From: Eumeta japonica
Lineage: Eukaryota > Arthropoda > Insecta > Lepidoptera > Psychidae
Length of the DNA stretch: 64,000 nt
Assembly (NCBI GenBank): GCA_005406025.1
Contig: BGZK01000105.1
Coordinates: 248,001 to 312,000, forward strand
Direction: 5' to 3'
Below are positions 1 to 12,320 of this stretch, in pieces (the stretch's first letter is position 1; every line of letters begins with the position of its first letter). The position numbers were made by a program, and so were the translations under genes. Under the pieces are notes generated by a model, which was not told the DNA's origin, searched no databases, and was given only the letters and a program-made list of their open reading frames with translations.

Positions 1-258
1 AAAATCTGGGTTTTCAAAACTGTCTATGTCGTTAATCAACATATTATTGCCCTTTAAATTGTTATAAAAATGTTTACAATCATCCGGTATCAAATGTAAA
101 ATTGATTTTATATCGTCTATTTTTGCTTGCGATATTTCTTTACCGTCCGGCCATAACGGAGTTAAGTATTGTTTTTCTATATTGGCCTCATTCCTTGCTT
201 TTACTGTCTTCTTTTTAATATCTAGCTCCTCAAATTCGTCGACAAAATTTGGTCTCAT
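1..258 (-). CDS. Partial open frame at window edge, unrecognised
   Basis: Reading leftward from an ATG whose first base is at 258, the minus strand stays open for 86 codons and runs off the left edge. The peptide begins MRPNFVDEFEELDIKKK and contains LTPLWPDGKEIS and IPDDCKHFYKNL. It is charged, has no membrane segment, and its codon use looks like protein rather than chance. I do not recognise the family. The style, and the transposon debris to the right, suggest a gene carried by a mobile element, but that is inference. An ordinary host exon is equally possible because the rest lies outside the window. Confidence 0.4.
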   Translation of the reverse strand, partial: MRPNFVDEFEELDIKKKTVKARNEANIEKQYLTPLWPDGKEISQAKIDDIKSILHLIPDDCKHFYNNLKGNNMLINDIDSFENPDF

Positions 259-1357
259 GAAAATTGAGTAAATGAAATCTTTTTTTTAAAAGAATTTCTT
301 TAGTTGAAAGCCAGTTTACTTTTTTCTTACTCAAAAAATTTTTCTATTTACAATGTTTTTCTAACATTTTGCAACCTAAAAGTTTTGCGATGACATTCTC
401 ACTACTGCCAGAGGATTTTTTTTTCTTACACTTTCATTACATTTATATAATCATCCACTGAATAAATTCTTTGGTGTCCTTTTAAGCAGCTTTCAATTTT
501 TCCGAAATCCGTATCGGTACACTTTGACAAAAGCAAATTATGATTTTAAAAAATGTTCTAATAGACCAGCATCATTTGGCTTATTATGGTTATTATATTT
601 TGAATGCTATCTGAAATATAATATCATCACACTATTTTGATTCCCTTTGGCAAAACTACGTTCGACCGTCGTTGATTTTAGAAAAGAGTCAAGTGATATA
701 GGCTCACTTTGGCAATAATCAATTAGTAGCCGTCCATAGGTGTTGGTTGGTCTATGTAGTTTGTATTACCGTCAATATTGCTTGTATAAATCTGAGATTT
801 GGTGCCATGGAAATAAGGTATATTTTACAATGATTTCTATTGAAATGTCGATTTTGACGAAATTGTTGGTTGGCTCATTTTGCCATAACTAAGTCCAATT
901 ATAACAACCGATGGTAGTGAGAATCCACATATTTTTTATATTTGTGTTTACGTAACGATGGTTAACATATATTTGAATAATGCAGAAATTACGTCAATTA
1001 AGACCTCGACATTGATGTTATTACTTCGAACTAGTAAATATCTATTTAATTCAGAATACTTAACTTGAGAATTTAAATAAAAATGTATTTTACATCATAC
1101 ACACATGATAAATTATCAATGCAAGATAAAATATTCAATACAACAAAAATAGCAAAAGTGGCTCCGAAGAAGTGGATGATGCTATGAAAAATCAATTATA
1201 TACTAGTATGAAATCAAATCTCTATTACAAATATTTTTATGATTTCTTTTTATTCTAAAACTGAGAAATAGCTCAGAGATGTAACTGCTATACGTACACA
1301 CACGTAAACGACAATGCGAGGAGCTCAAATAACGCTAGGCAGTCTAGGCACTTTCTC
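259..1357. other. Gene-free AT-rich stretch
   Basis: No open frame with protein character is visible on either strand. The bases between about 640 and 960 are slightly richer in GC and may be old transposon sequence, but no terminal repeats were found. Confidence 0.4.
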
Positions 1358-1418
1358 AGAATGCGGCCCGGGAACAAATTCCTTACCTTATATGGTAAGG
1401 AATGCAGGCCGGCATTCT
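1358..1418. repeat. Long interrupted inverted repeat (probable TE end or fold-back)
   Basis: An inner perfect 10-bp stem (ATTCCTTACC at 1378-1387, GGTAAGGAAT at 1394-1403) with a 6-nt loop is nested in an outer, slightly imperfect stem (1358-1368 with 1408-1418). The flanking 1300-1530 is clearly GC-richer than its surroundings, so this is probably an inserted element. The 85-codon frame crossing it has no protein character. Confidence 0.5.
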
Positions 1419-1748
1419 GAAGGTGATGACGTTATCGGTAGCCAATCGCAGATCGCTTGCTCCCACCAAATATGCAGAGGCGCCCCCGTGCCTCCTCATA
1501 GCAGTGTAGCCAAATTGGAGGTTTTCCCCCTAAAATTAGGGGAAAATAAAATGCACTCAAGATTTTTTTAAGGGTTTGCAATTTTTTCCATATTAAAAAA
1601 CAAATGCAATTATCCGTTTCAAAAAACTATCGATAACTATATAGCTTAAATAATTCTTAATACATATTGATAATTAATAACACAATAATTATGAAAAATT
1701 AAGTTTAAATTTTCTCGACAAATGATTCGTTGCGCTGCAATTGCTTTT

Positions 1749-1784
1749 ACAACACGTGGCGACACATGTCACGCCACGTGTTGT
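1749..1784. repeat. 13-bp perfect hairpin, CGTGGCG type
   Basis: ACAACACGTGGCG at 1749-1761 is the exact reverse complement of 1772-1784, with a 10-nt loop. A similar GTGGCG hairpin occurs at 19978-20001. Such hairpins are frequent in non-autonomous insect elements. I see no CTRR end at the spacing expected of a Helitron. Confidence 0.5.
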
Positions 1785-2914
1785 TACGTCATGCAACAAA
1801 CAATGACATCGTTGACGTTATTGTTTACGTTAAAATCACATGTATACCATAAAAGCTTATTACAGATGATACTTTACACTTTGCTAAATATATAAATTAT
1901 AATACTTTACGTTATTCCGTATAACGTAATCACGTATAACTTATACGTTATTTTTATTTTTGGAAATAAAATCTTATAAGTAATAATAATCGTTTTTACG
2001 TAAAGCTAATTAAAGTCAATTATAAACGCATTACTTAAAAAATAATACTTGAAATGAAAATGACTGCATGATTATTATATTAAAAGTAAATTTAAAATTT
2101 TCTAGGGATATTTGATGTTTAGTTATTATAATCGTATTATATAGGAGTAAGTAGAGTAGTAGAGGAAATATTTTAAGACTAACACACGCTTACTCTTCAC
2201 AGACGAAATATCCACGTTGTATACAAATTGTGGTTTCGCTGCCTCATTATGAATGTGGACTTAAAGTCCACGTGCTCATATATAAATTTATTATAATTTA
2301 TTTTCCGCAATATCACTATCGCTTTTTCATTATCAGCCGCTTTTATGCCATAGCACCTCCAAGTGCATCTTATAGAAAAAAAAGAAAGAAAAGAAAATTC
2401 GCCATTAATTATTCTAGTTATACTTGCCCTTTGCACATAAGAATTGTATTCCAATATTTCTTTTCATTGATTTTAACATAATTGTTAAAAAAAAATAAAG
2501 TTATGCTTTCGACGATATATAGGTATTTCAAGAAACGATTCCTGTTTACGGCTTAAGGTGGAAATGACCCGAATATACAAGAGTTGGAGTTCACCTAATA
2601 ACTTCTAATTTAACTCTTCTTCATGGTGGTCATTTTTCGTAACCACCTATTTGAGTCTGTCTTCATAACTAGTGCCATCTATTACACTGGCTTAGAAAGT
2701 GCTCCTTGTTTGTCTTCGATTGGTAAATAAACATTTGGCTTTATTGTATAAATCGTTATTTATACTTTAGTTACTTCTATGTATTTGAAAAAAAAATCTA
2801 ATTGATTTATGCTGACTTCTTTGCTGTACACCAACAAATTTTGTGGTTACCGGCGGTAATCACCATTCGACATGTAACTTTTTTATGCAATAATCTTACT
2901 TTATGTTTATGAGT
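1785..2914. other. Gene-free AT-rich stretch
   Basis: Short frames on both strands around 2200-2480 overlap one another and show no domain or compositional protein signal. Nothing else is supported here. Confidence 0.4.
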
Positions 2915-4620
2915 ATGTCAAAGAAAAAGATAACTGATCGAGATATTGAAACTCTTATTCGATATGATGACATACACTTCTGATTCGAACAGTTATGCAA
3001 GTGGTGATGTTCCAGATTCGAAAGGTAACCCTGCAAGTATTGAATGTATGGATGCTTTTTTTGAAGACACGCAAGTTCAGGATCATCAGCCTTCTGATGA
3101 TGAGTATGAAAATGAAGATGAGATTCTCTTCACTGGTTTGAGTAGACAGACAAAATTTTGTCTCAGACCCCTCCGTCATCTGCTATTCGTTTATCTGTTA
3201 CTCCATCATCGGCTACTCTACTGCAGGCTGCACCACCACCTGCACCGTGGCGCACTACAAGACTAAGTCCTCCTAAATGGATAAAAACTTACAAAATACC
3301 GGCACCTGATGATTACACGCCTTCAGTTATCTTACCTGATCACATCTCTAGCTAACAGCACGTCAAGAATTGACTCCTTTTAATATTTTTAAAATGTTTT
3401 GGACAGATGAACTATTGGAACACATAACCTTACATATTAAGCTATATGCTCAACAAAAAGGTGCTCAATTCAAGCCAGTCACTGCAGAGGATATATTGGT
3501 TTTGTATTGCTCTAAATTTAATAATGGGAATCAAAAAGAGTCCAATTAGCTATAGACATTATTGGCCCTCTTCATCAAACTTGCGAGATGACTACATTTC
3601 ATCATTCATGCCACTTACGCGATTCTCATGGATTTTGGGCAATTTACATCTCGATAACAATATAAATGCCTTCATGAATTGACCTATATTACAAGTTATT
3701 CAAGGTTTGACCATACATATAAATGATTAGGGAAGTTTTCAAAAGGAACTGCTATCATACAGAAACAATTGCAATTGATGAGTCTTATCATAAAATTTAA
3801 AGGAAGAAGCTCTCTCAAGCAATGCATGACCCAAAAATTGATAAAACAAGGATGTAAGGTGTGGACAAAATGTGCTTCAAATGGATTTTGTTTAGATTTT
3901 GAAATGTACACTGGCAAAGTCGGGAAAAGCGTAGAGAAAGATTTAAGAGGAAAAGTCATAAGAAAGTTATGTGAAGGACTAGAGGGAATAAACCACAAAG
4001 TTTATTTCGATAAATTTTTCAATAGTTACCAGCTACTGGTTGACTTACGCCAGAAATCTGTGTATGCATGGTAAAGGGTAATCGAAAATATCTCCCCTCC
4101 TTGAAACATGATGATAATCTAACCCATGGAGAATATGATTACAAAGTAAGCAATAATGAGATGGTATCGTTCTGTAAATGGAAAGATAAGCAATGTGTTT
4201 TGTTTCTCTCCAATTTTTATGATCTGCGACAAGCTGCTGGTAAAAAATAATGGGGAGCATGTCCTAGTACCTTGTCCACTTGCTCTCAAGAAGTACAATG
4301 AAAAGATGAATTTTGCAGATAAGTTTGATCAAATGAAAGGCAGCTATGCTAGTGCAAGTCTAAACAGAAAAAGATGACTTTCAGGAAATGCAAGCATGCC
4401 TGTATCACCCTTCTGCATTAGAGTAAAAAAGCAAAAGCCTACAGTGCTGCCCTTCATACGTCATGCTGTAGCTGATCATCAGCCGGTTCATGGTATTTCA
4501 AAGCAATGTACTATGTGCAGTACTAAAAAAGATGTGCGCACCATATGAAGCTATAAAATATGCAAAGTGCCACTTTGTTGCCGAGAGGGAAAGAGTTTTT
4601 AAAGCAATTTATAAGCTAAG
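2915..4620 (+). pseudogene. Degenerate piggyBac-like transposase
   Basis: Pieces in shifting frames follow the order of piggyBac-family transposases. An acidic N-terminus starts at the ATG at 2915 (MSKKKITDREIE) and stops after 22 codons. An Asp/Ser-rich stretch follows at 2950-3120. The core begins around 3390 (FWTDELLEHI, then NLIMGIKKSP near 3515 and FSWILGNLHLDNN near 3640). A middle block lies at 3770-4070 (GCKVWTKCASNGFCLDFEMYTGK), then NFADKFDQMKGSY near 4310. A Cys-rich tail at 4500-4600 (CTMCSTKKDV, then KVPLCC) resembles the family's C-terminal zinc-binding domain. There are several frameshifts and stops, so no intact protein is made. No TTAA-flanked terminal repeats could be assigned. 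Family assignment is firm; exact ends are not. Confidence 0.85.
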
Positions 4621-6165
4621 ATTATTCATTTTTAATTTCCCAATTACTCAATATATATTTTTATGATGAAGCAACTAAAAGTGATCAAAAATTTGGACTA
4701 AGTAAGATTCAGTGTCAATGTTGTTTTTAGAATGATATTCTTTCATAAAAAATTAGCAAATTTTATCTAGATTTCAAAAAGGTATAATATCTATAGGGTC
4801 CTAATACAAACTCTATGCGAAAACAAATTGTTTGCATTCCAGTTGCGGAAAAGGTGGATTGCTGATGGTGGCGTTATAGGCAAGGCCATTTTGATACGGA
4901 GTAGGAATATTCGAAAAATGGAAACATGTTATAAAACATATTAATACACAAGATATGTTTTATCTTGAATATCAGTAGTTTTATGGGGGTGAAAATGTAT
5001 GAAATTTGTATAAAAGTTTGGATTGCTGTTGTAACATTAGTATTCATTCAATAATAGGCCGTTATAATTTCTGACCTGTTACATTTTCCACGATTCTATT
5101 TAATTTTATGCTATGGTAGGGCATCACTTGATAGGTTACCTTGTCAAATTTGAAGATAAATGCCTTATTTTATTCTTTTCTTTCTATTTTGCTGTAAGAG
5201 ATACACTAATTAAAAAAATCATATTTAATAAGTATCCTATATTTAAGGATTCCATTTTAGCCATTTGGTAAAATCTTTAAAAAAGTTAATAAAACTAGAT
5301 AGTAAAAAAAAAAATAACTTTATCCATTAAAAATAAAAATCTGAAAAATAGTTAACCTTGCAGGCCATCCCTAAAATTATCCACTATATTCCAAGCTTGA
5401 AATGTGTATATGTATAGAGTATATTTTTGAGTTCTTGAAGCTTAAAAACATACTTTTGTATGTTATTGTATCATTTTATACATATCACTCGGAAAACGGT
5501 TATATTCGTAGGATCATAAAATATAAAAATCTGATGTAAACTCGATTTTTAAAAATAAAATTGAAACATTTAGCCTCCCAATTTTTGAAAATTTTTCGCT
5601 TTTCATAGTGAGAAAAATTACACCTATTTCTACATTTAAGAATGGACTGTTGCAAGCAGAAGGGATTTTAATTTTACTCCTTCAACCAGCGATTGCAGAC
5701 TAAGTGGGCCGGTATACAAACAGGCCGTCGCTAGTAAATGCCATTGCTTTTGATGTACGTGCGAAAAACCGGCAACAAAGCCATCGTTTTGACTATCATC
5801 CTCCATCATGGGCCACAAAATTTCATCATGCATCATATTCTTCACATGATGGTAGCAGTAGGTGGTTACCGACCATGGGCAATTGTGAAATGGAGATGTT
5901 AACTACTTATGCTACATATTAAATCCATAATGAGATTTGCATGAAATTGAGCTTGGAACCTGAAAATAATATATTTTCACTTTTGTTTTTGAGTTTTTAT
6001 CTTCGTACAAACTTCGAAATTGCTCGATGAACAATGCTATAAACCTGAGGTGCAAATACAGTGTAAACTCCATGTAATGTAACTCGATTTAATGACAAAC
6101 TCGCTAAAGCGTCGAAATCACTTGGTTTTAGCTGGTTTAGCTTGCCTTCCATACAATGATACACT
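4621..6165. other. Gene-free stretch, possible repeat at 5640-5900
   Basis: Mostly AT-rich filler. The interval 5640-5900 is GC-richer, carries overlapping short frames on both strands and a GGCCGGTATAC / AGGCC fold-back near 5707. It looks like a transposon fragment but has no identifiable ends. Confidence 0.35.
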
Positions 6166-6411
6166 CTATATAGCAGGGCTTCCCAAACTGTGCGTCGCGA
6201 CATTGTCCCAGGGGGCGTCGCATGTCGATGCGACCGAGTTGAGTGAGCCATAAGGTACTTTAGTAAGCGCCGTGCGCATTCTGATAAACATCCCTAGGAT
6301 AATACTAAAATTAGTAAATACTTTTGGGGGCTGAGTTGAGAGGCGTCGTAAAAAAATGGCAGTCCCAAAGGCGGCATAGTAAAAATAAGTTTGGGAAACC
6401 CTGCTATATAG
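6166..6411. mobile_element. hAT-type MITE with perfect 8-bp target duplication
   Basis: The element body is 6174-6403 (230 bp). It begins CAGGGCTTCCCAAACT and ends AGTTTGGGAAACCCTG, which are near-perfect terminal inverted repeats. It is flanked on both sides by the identical octamer CTATATAG (6166-6173 and 6404-6411). An 8-bp duplication plus CAGGG termini is the signature of hAT elements. It has no coding capacity, so it is a non-autonomous MITE. The exact duplication suggests a comparatively young insertion. Confidence 0.92.
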
Positions 6412-8548
6412 CGTTACAACCACTCTCAATAACGACAAGGATTAAGTAATAAAAAGTACCTTTTAAGTTGCCGAAATTAATAAAAACTGCGCAGGGGCTT
6501 ACATTCTTTTGTCACTTTATTATTTTAGCTCGTAATAAACTCGACTGTCGCATCAGGCATACCGAACTTTCTAAGAAATTCATTCTTTTGTTTACAAATT
6601 GGGATTGCTTGCACGTGTAGACTGTTGTTGACCATGACTAATAATTAAGAGTCATGGATTATCTACATGTTATCATATTGTTAGTTGCTCACAAACTGTC
6701 AAACTGCAAACATGGCTAGTAAAAAAATCACTGTGTATTGACAGAAAATTTCTACTGATAGAAACAGGAGAGAAGATAAGTGATGTTGGTAGAAGCTTTA
6801 GATTTTCTTTTTCTAATTTGTCTTCTCTCCATTTAACAACTCTATAACACCATAAAATGCACAGTCCCTTCAGTGTCGTTATACAGAGTTTATACTGTAT
6901 ATGCAAACAAAAAGCATTGGTCAGCAGAAATATTAATATAGTATGGTGACCAGTTATATCAATTATCCTGATGGATAAAACTGGTCACAATAACTATGAT
7001 TATAATGACCAGTTGCTTTGAGCTCACCATAATGGATGGAAGGATTCTTTTCCACTTATTTTAGGAACTTAAAATAAAATAATTGATGTACATTTTTTCT
7101 ATTTACATATAAATCATTCGATTAATATTTTAAAAATTTTGTGTAACATCGACACACATGTCTCTCCATCAAAATTAATTTTTTCTCTATATTTCAAAGC
7201 TACTAGTTATAATTAAATTTTTATTATTATATAACAGAATTTTAATATTACATTCAAAATGTTTACAGTTTTTATTATTTCCGTCAGGTGTTCCTTGAAT
7301 GTCATTTCCAGACAGACAAAAAAGTAACTTTCTTAAATTATTGAAATACTGGTTGGTATTTAAATATATACCATAAAATAAATCAGGTAAATAAACCTGA
7401 GATTACCCATGGTTATTGCACATGCATGTTTTTTTCATAATGAAAACACGCGTTTTTTCCCACTACCTGGAGCACGACACAAAAACAAAATAGTATGAGA
7501 ACATTCCGTTTACTCATTACATTACAAAGACCCAGCCCAGGGAATAATGACCCCCATCGGGTCGGCCCCTGTCTTTGCAATATGTGATTTTCAATTAGTA
7601 TTTAATAAAAATAAGCTCGATTGGCGATGCACATCTAAAAAATTCTGAAACTGACTGACATAATTAATGTTTTCTATTTATGGAAATTTCTTCTATAAAA
7701 ATGGATTGACAAAGGAACTATTTTATTACACTCATTGGAATATAAACTCTGTAAATAATGAATTCTTTGAACTTTTATTAATTTATAATTGAATCAAAAA
7801 CTTTTAGTAACTCTTAAGATATTAATACACTATTATTATGTACATACAGAATAATCAACTTAATAACTTATGAATAAGCATTTACCTTTATTCAATTTAT
7901 GTTCCCTAAAATCAAATATTCACTTATTCTACTTCCTCGTGTTATTTGGCAAATTTTTTAGTCAACAAACTTATGTAACAACTATGTAATTATTAAGCCA
8001 CAACAAAGTGCATAAGATTTAAAATACAATAAAAATTTAACTGGCATTCATTTTATTTTAATTACTTTCATAATTGTCTACAAATTAATATTTCTTCTCA
8101 AGAATTTCAATATGTTCATTTATTAAAATTGGTAATAAATGAAAATTTTTGATTAGTTTATTAAATATCAATATCAGTCCCAAACGCCCATAAATAATAA
8201 AAATTATTGGAAATGTCACTAGCTTTTATTTCACTAATCTAAAAAAATATACAAATATGCTGAACAGAGGATTTAATAAAAATACATTTCTAACAAAATA
8301 GATAACAAGTAAAGGCATGTGATTTATTTAATATATTTAGATAATGGTTGAAAAATAAATGCATAGAAGTAATAATAACATATTACTTAATACAATATTG
8401 CTTTTGATCAAACTTTAACTACTCTTATAATCTAAATAAATGTTTAGAAAATATTTTTTAATTAATATAACTGTATTGTAATATCACATGTAAAATGTAT
8501 TAATAGCAACTTCAAGGAACAAAAATATCACATCTTAATTCTGATTGG
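6412..8548. other. Gene-free stretch downstream of GPx A
   Basis: AT-rich, with no supported gene. A GC-rich imperfect hairpin at about 7507-7577 pairs ATTACAAAGAC with GTCTTTGCAAT around CCCAGCCC and GGCCCC blocks. It could be a repeat fragment. The last few hundred bases probably include the 3' UTR of GPx A. Confidence 0.35.
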
Positions 8549-10607
8549 TTACCAATATTTCTCAAAATGCTTCTCAAGGTCAACAGGATCTACATTAGGG
8601 CCATGTCTTTCGACAGGAATTCCATTCTTATCAATGATGAATTTAGTGAAGTTCCATTTAATAAAACTTCCGAGGACACCACCATGTTTGTGCTGAAATA
8701 TTTTAGACAATAAACAGTGACAAGAATTTACTACATGATGTATAACAATAGTGAAGGAAATGCAATAATGATCAAGCTTATTTAGATTTATTATCATAAA
8801 TCTAGATAGGCTTATATTATCACTAAAAATAGTGCTACAAGATTACCACCACCGTGAATGATAAAATGTGTTGCCTAAACTGAAATATACCTAAATCTAT
8901 GGTGGTAATTTTAAATCCTCTATATTGAAAACTACAAGAATTATCATTGAACCAATAAACAAAAAAATGGAAACATAAAATAACCTCCAAACAAACAGAT
9001 CTTTGCTTTATGTTATGAGTAGCAAACTTGAATGATGAACAATACACCAACATTAACAATTAATTGGACTTCCAAATGGATTAGTTGAGTTTGGGCATAT
9101 TCTGGAAAAATACTCTATGTCCCCGCAACACATCTATTGATTTGTTTCATCTATGCCAGAAAAATATTGAAAATAAACTTGAAAACTCAACATAATATGA
9201 TATATTCTGACTACTGACCAACACAAATGCACAATGAGTTAAATATATAATTATATATTAACATATGATAATTGAGTACCTTTAGAAATTTCCACAATGG
9301 ATGAGCATTCTCACCATTCACATCGATTTTCTCAAACATATCAAATTTAACATTTCTGTCTTTCATGAAACATACTATTTCTTCAGAATTGCCTGGTTCT
9401 TCACCAGCGAACTGGTTACATGGAAATGCTAGAATTCTTAATCCTGTAAAAATATTTATTTACATATGAATTTAATAATTTCACAGATAACTGATTTATG
9501 TAGAAAGCAGCCACCTGGTGAAAATAAAAGTGCTAGTTATAAATACTTGCGAATTGACTGAGATGCAGTTTGGTGAACTTAATTAACATTTACGTCATTT
9601 AATTTTTTTTAATTTGTAGAAATAAGCTTATATAGTGCTGATATCTTGGTCACGCTATTTATAAGATTTGTTTTTTTTTCTAGATATCTACATATTTACA
9701 TATAGACATTTATAACATACATTTAATTGTACAAATTTCATTCTGGTATAAAGTAACCACATAGTTGGTTACATAAAATTATTTATATACATGAAAATAA
9801 TTTAAGCAAGCAATGATAATAATAGAAAAACAAATTCATAATGGGTAATTCCTTCTTGTATTATACAAGTTTTATACTTATTTACAAGTAACATAACTGT
9901 GGTACCTGACAGCACTCAATATTAATTTTTGTTTGCTTTTGAAAATTTTTACTCTCACCCTATAGTTATTGCAAACATTATGCAGGAAAATTATTATGCA
10001 TGACATGACACGCACAATTTTGTGAAAACCATTCAATGGTACAATTTATTTCATTTAATATCATTTAGATATTTAATAAAAAGCAACTCAAAGCCAACAT
10101 AAGCCCTTTCTTTAACAAACCTTGTAAATAAGTACTATATGGCTGATTTTTACACAATCAGATCTAATAATTATCATGAAATATGAATCATTTTATGATT
10201 CTTATCACAACAAAAATATCATGATTTTGTTAGTAAGTTGAAATTAAAATGAATTTAAAAGATCTAAACGAGACATAATAAAATGCAATGTATTTAATAT
10301 ACATTGAACAACTATAATTTTTTTTATTTCAGTAATAGTTTAGCGTACTAATTAATGAAGATATATAGATTATTATATAGAAATCTATATTCAAATACCT
10401 TTGCTTTCTGCGTATTTATCATACAGTTCATTAAGCTGCTTGTAGTTGTTTGCAGTTAGGCCACACTGCGAAGCGACGTTAACGATAATACAAACATGAC
10501 CTTTGTATATATCCAATTTGACATCCTCGCCTTTGATATTCCTACATGTAAATTCATAAATGGTCTCAGCAGTTTTATAATCTGGATTAGGAACTTCTGT
10601 CATTGCA
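8549..10607 (-). CDS. Glutathione peroxidase A (PHGPx-type, Cys form)
   Basis: Three exons on the minus strand, 10607-10399, 9443-9280 and 8692-8549 (stop TAA), all with GT/AG borders. Starting at the internal ATG (first base 10603) they join without frame break to 170 residues, a typical GPx4-like length. The catalytic set is visible: Cys47 in [10 protein letters not shown] (cysteine, not selenocysteine, so no SECIS is needed), Gln in AFPCNQFAG and Trp in FIKWNF. Insect enzymes of this type reduce lipid and other hydroperoxides, generally with thioredoxin as donor. About 91% identical to copy B at 22455, with the same exon sizes (209, 164, 144 nt), so they are tandem duplicates. The acceptor at 10608 implies an upstream exon, perhaps a leader or targeting exon, which I could not place with confidence. 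Confidence 0.93.
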
Positions 10608-11917
10608 CTAAAATCAACCAATTATATTAAAACTTAAATATTATATATAAAATATAATTAAAATTAGACAATCGTTTATTTCATATCTCACTTGTTCTAT
10701 CTAATAAGCAAGGAAGGTACTTATTAATTTGAACAAATAATTTATTAAATCAGTACACATAATCAAAAACATGGGCACCAGCACAATTACTTTTAGACGA
10801 GATCATATCAATAATAGACATTTGATTTCTATATTTTTCTCCGGTACTTCTTTCCTATATAGGTAAAGTCATGGGGTGCAAATGCACACCTTTGCAGCCC
10901 CCTCTCGGAGCTCACGATCAAGAATATGAAAAAAAAACTATGGAACTGAAACAACATTGAAGTGCAGTTTTAAAAGAATACTTTACATAAAATTATATTA
11001 TATGTGTAATCAATAAAGGAAATGCTGCTTTTTCCTTTTATTCTAGGCCCACATTTTTTAATATTCTGTCCATATATGTAATCCATGACAAACTAGATAT
11101 CTTCATCAGTGCTGGTTACTTACTTAAATTAAAACCATAGATACAGTGACACAATAATTATATAATAATGGATGTTGGATTCTAAGGTCAACAACTTCAT
11201 TTATCTTCTAGAGGGAGGAGGAAGACAAACATTTATGATAAGGACTAATCCCCCTCCCTTCTCCACTAACACTCGAAACTAATTTCTTGATAAAAACACT
11301 AATGATTCCTATATCTTAAATACTTATTGTAAAATAGAGGGATGTTTCCAAGTCAGATAACATAACTGTGCCATTAACTTAGGGCACTAAAATATGTCTT
11401 AAGTTGTGGTGTCAAAACTAGTAATTAACTGTCAGGCCAACAAAATAATTTTGAATTGTATCTTAAAAAAGTGTTTAAATTGCATTTAAAATGTACAAAA
11501 AAAGATGCAAATTTCTGATTACCGGGTTAGTTATAGTTTTTTTTTTTTAACTATTTTGTTTACATTAAACTAAAATAGAATTTTAACTTCCACGCAGCTA
11601 CAGTTGTAGTTTAATTTGGTATTACGATTATTATTATGTAGAAAAAAATTTGAAATGGCGTTTGTCTTTTTTCTCATATAATTTACTATTTGACTATATT
11701 CTTATGAGCATATCTCTATTATGACCATGTTAATATCTTTACCGCTATTTTCTTCAATACTGAAAGCACAGTAACTTAGAATCATTTACACTTCAAGAAA
11801 TAAATGACATTTGTAATAAATTTAATCTACTCGTAGCAATCTAGCATTGTTCCACAGACTATAACTACCATATAGTGTATTATCTATGGACTATACTTTA
11901 TATTGAAGGTAAATACT
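10608..11917. other. Upstream region of GPx A without a firm gene
   Basis: Should contain the first exon or promoter of GPx A, but no targeting-peptide exon like that of copy B is recognisable. A short GC-rich fold-back, GGGGTGCAAA pairing with TTTGCAGCCCC, lies near 10872-10903. Confidence 0.3.
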
Positions 11918-12320
11918 TCATACTTTTCTATGGATTGTTGTATCAGTATATTCCACAGAGTACATTGTATTTTTGGAACACTCACTACTCTGAAATACAA
12001 ACAATATTGATTTAAGTAATTTCTAATGATTCTTTTAGAGTCAACTAAAAAAAATCTTTCATCATCCATTTTATTTTCGTCGTAATGTTCATAACGTGTC
12101 CAATTTTATATTAGTGATTAGTGAATATAGCATATATATAATATAGTGATTGAAACATTAATATAATATTTGAGTTAAGCGCACTTATTACCAGTGAGGA
12201 ATCTTCATACTTGATTGCAATATGAGACGCTCGCATGCCTTCTAATTCAAATTTTAATGACATTGTTTCTGTAAAAGGACCTTTTTTAGGTAATTTTTCG
12301 TTTGCAATTGTCATATACAT
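11918..12320 (-). CDS. Two exon-like frames, unknown product
   Basis: A 129-nt segment (12320-12192) is open, follows a CAG acceptor and ends at a GTAAT donor. A second segment (11989-11918) follows TATTTCAG and ends in TGA. Joined, they read 66 residues: MYMTIANEKLPKK..., then KFELEGMRASHIAIKYEDSSL split over the first exon, then SSECSKNTMYSVEYTD. The lengths are multiples of three, so the phases agree. The first 15 nt of the ATGACAAT.GCAAA part resemble the start of GPx B's first exon, probably by chance. No family is recognised. This may be a small gene, a pseudogene piece or coincidence. Confidence 0.25.

Noticed and set aside
1314..1571. 85-codon plus-strand frame
   Set aside because: Spans a long inverted repeat; no domain and no codon signal.
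1749..1784. Helitron 3' end hairpin
   Set aside because: No CTRR terminus at the expected 10-12 nt distance on either strand.
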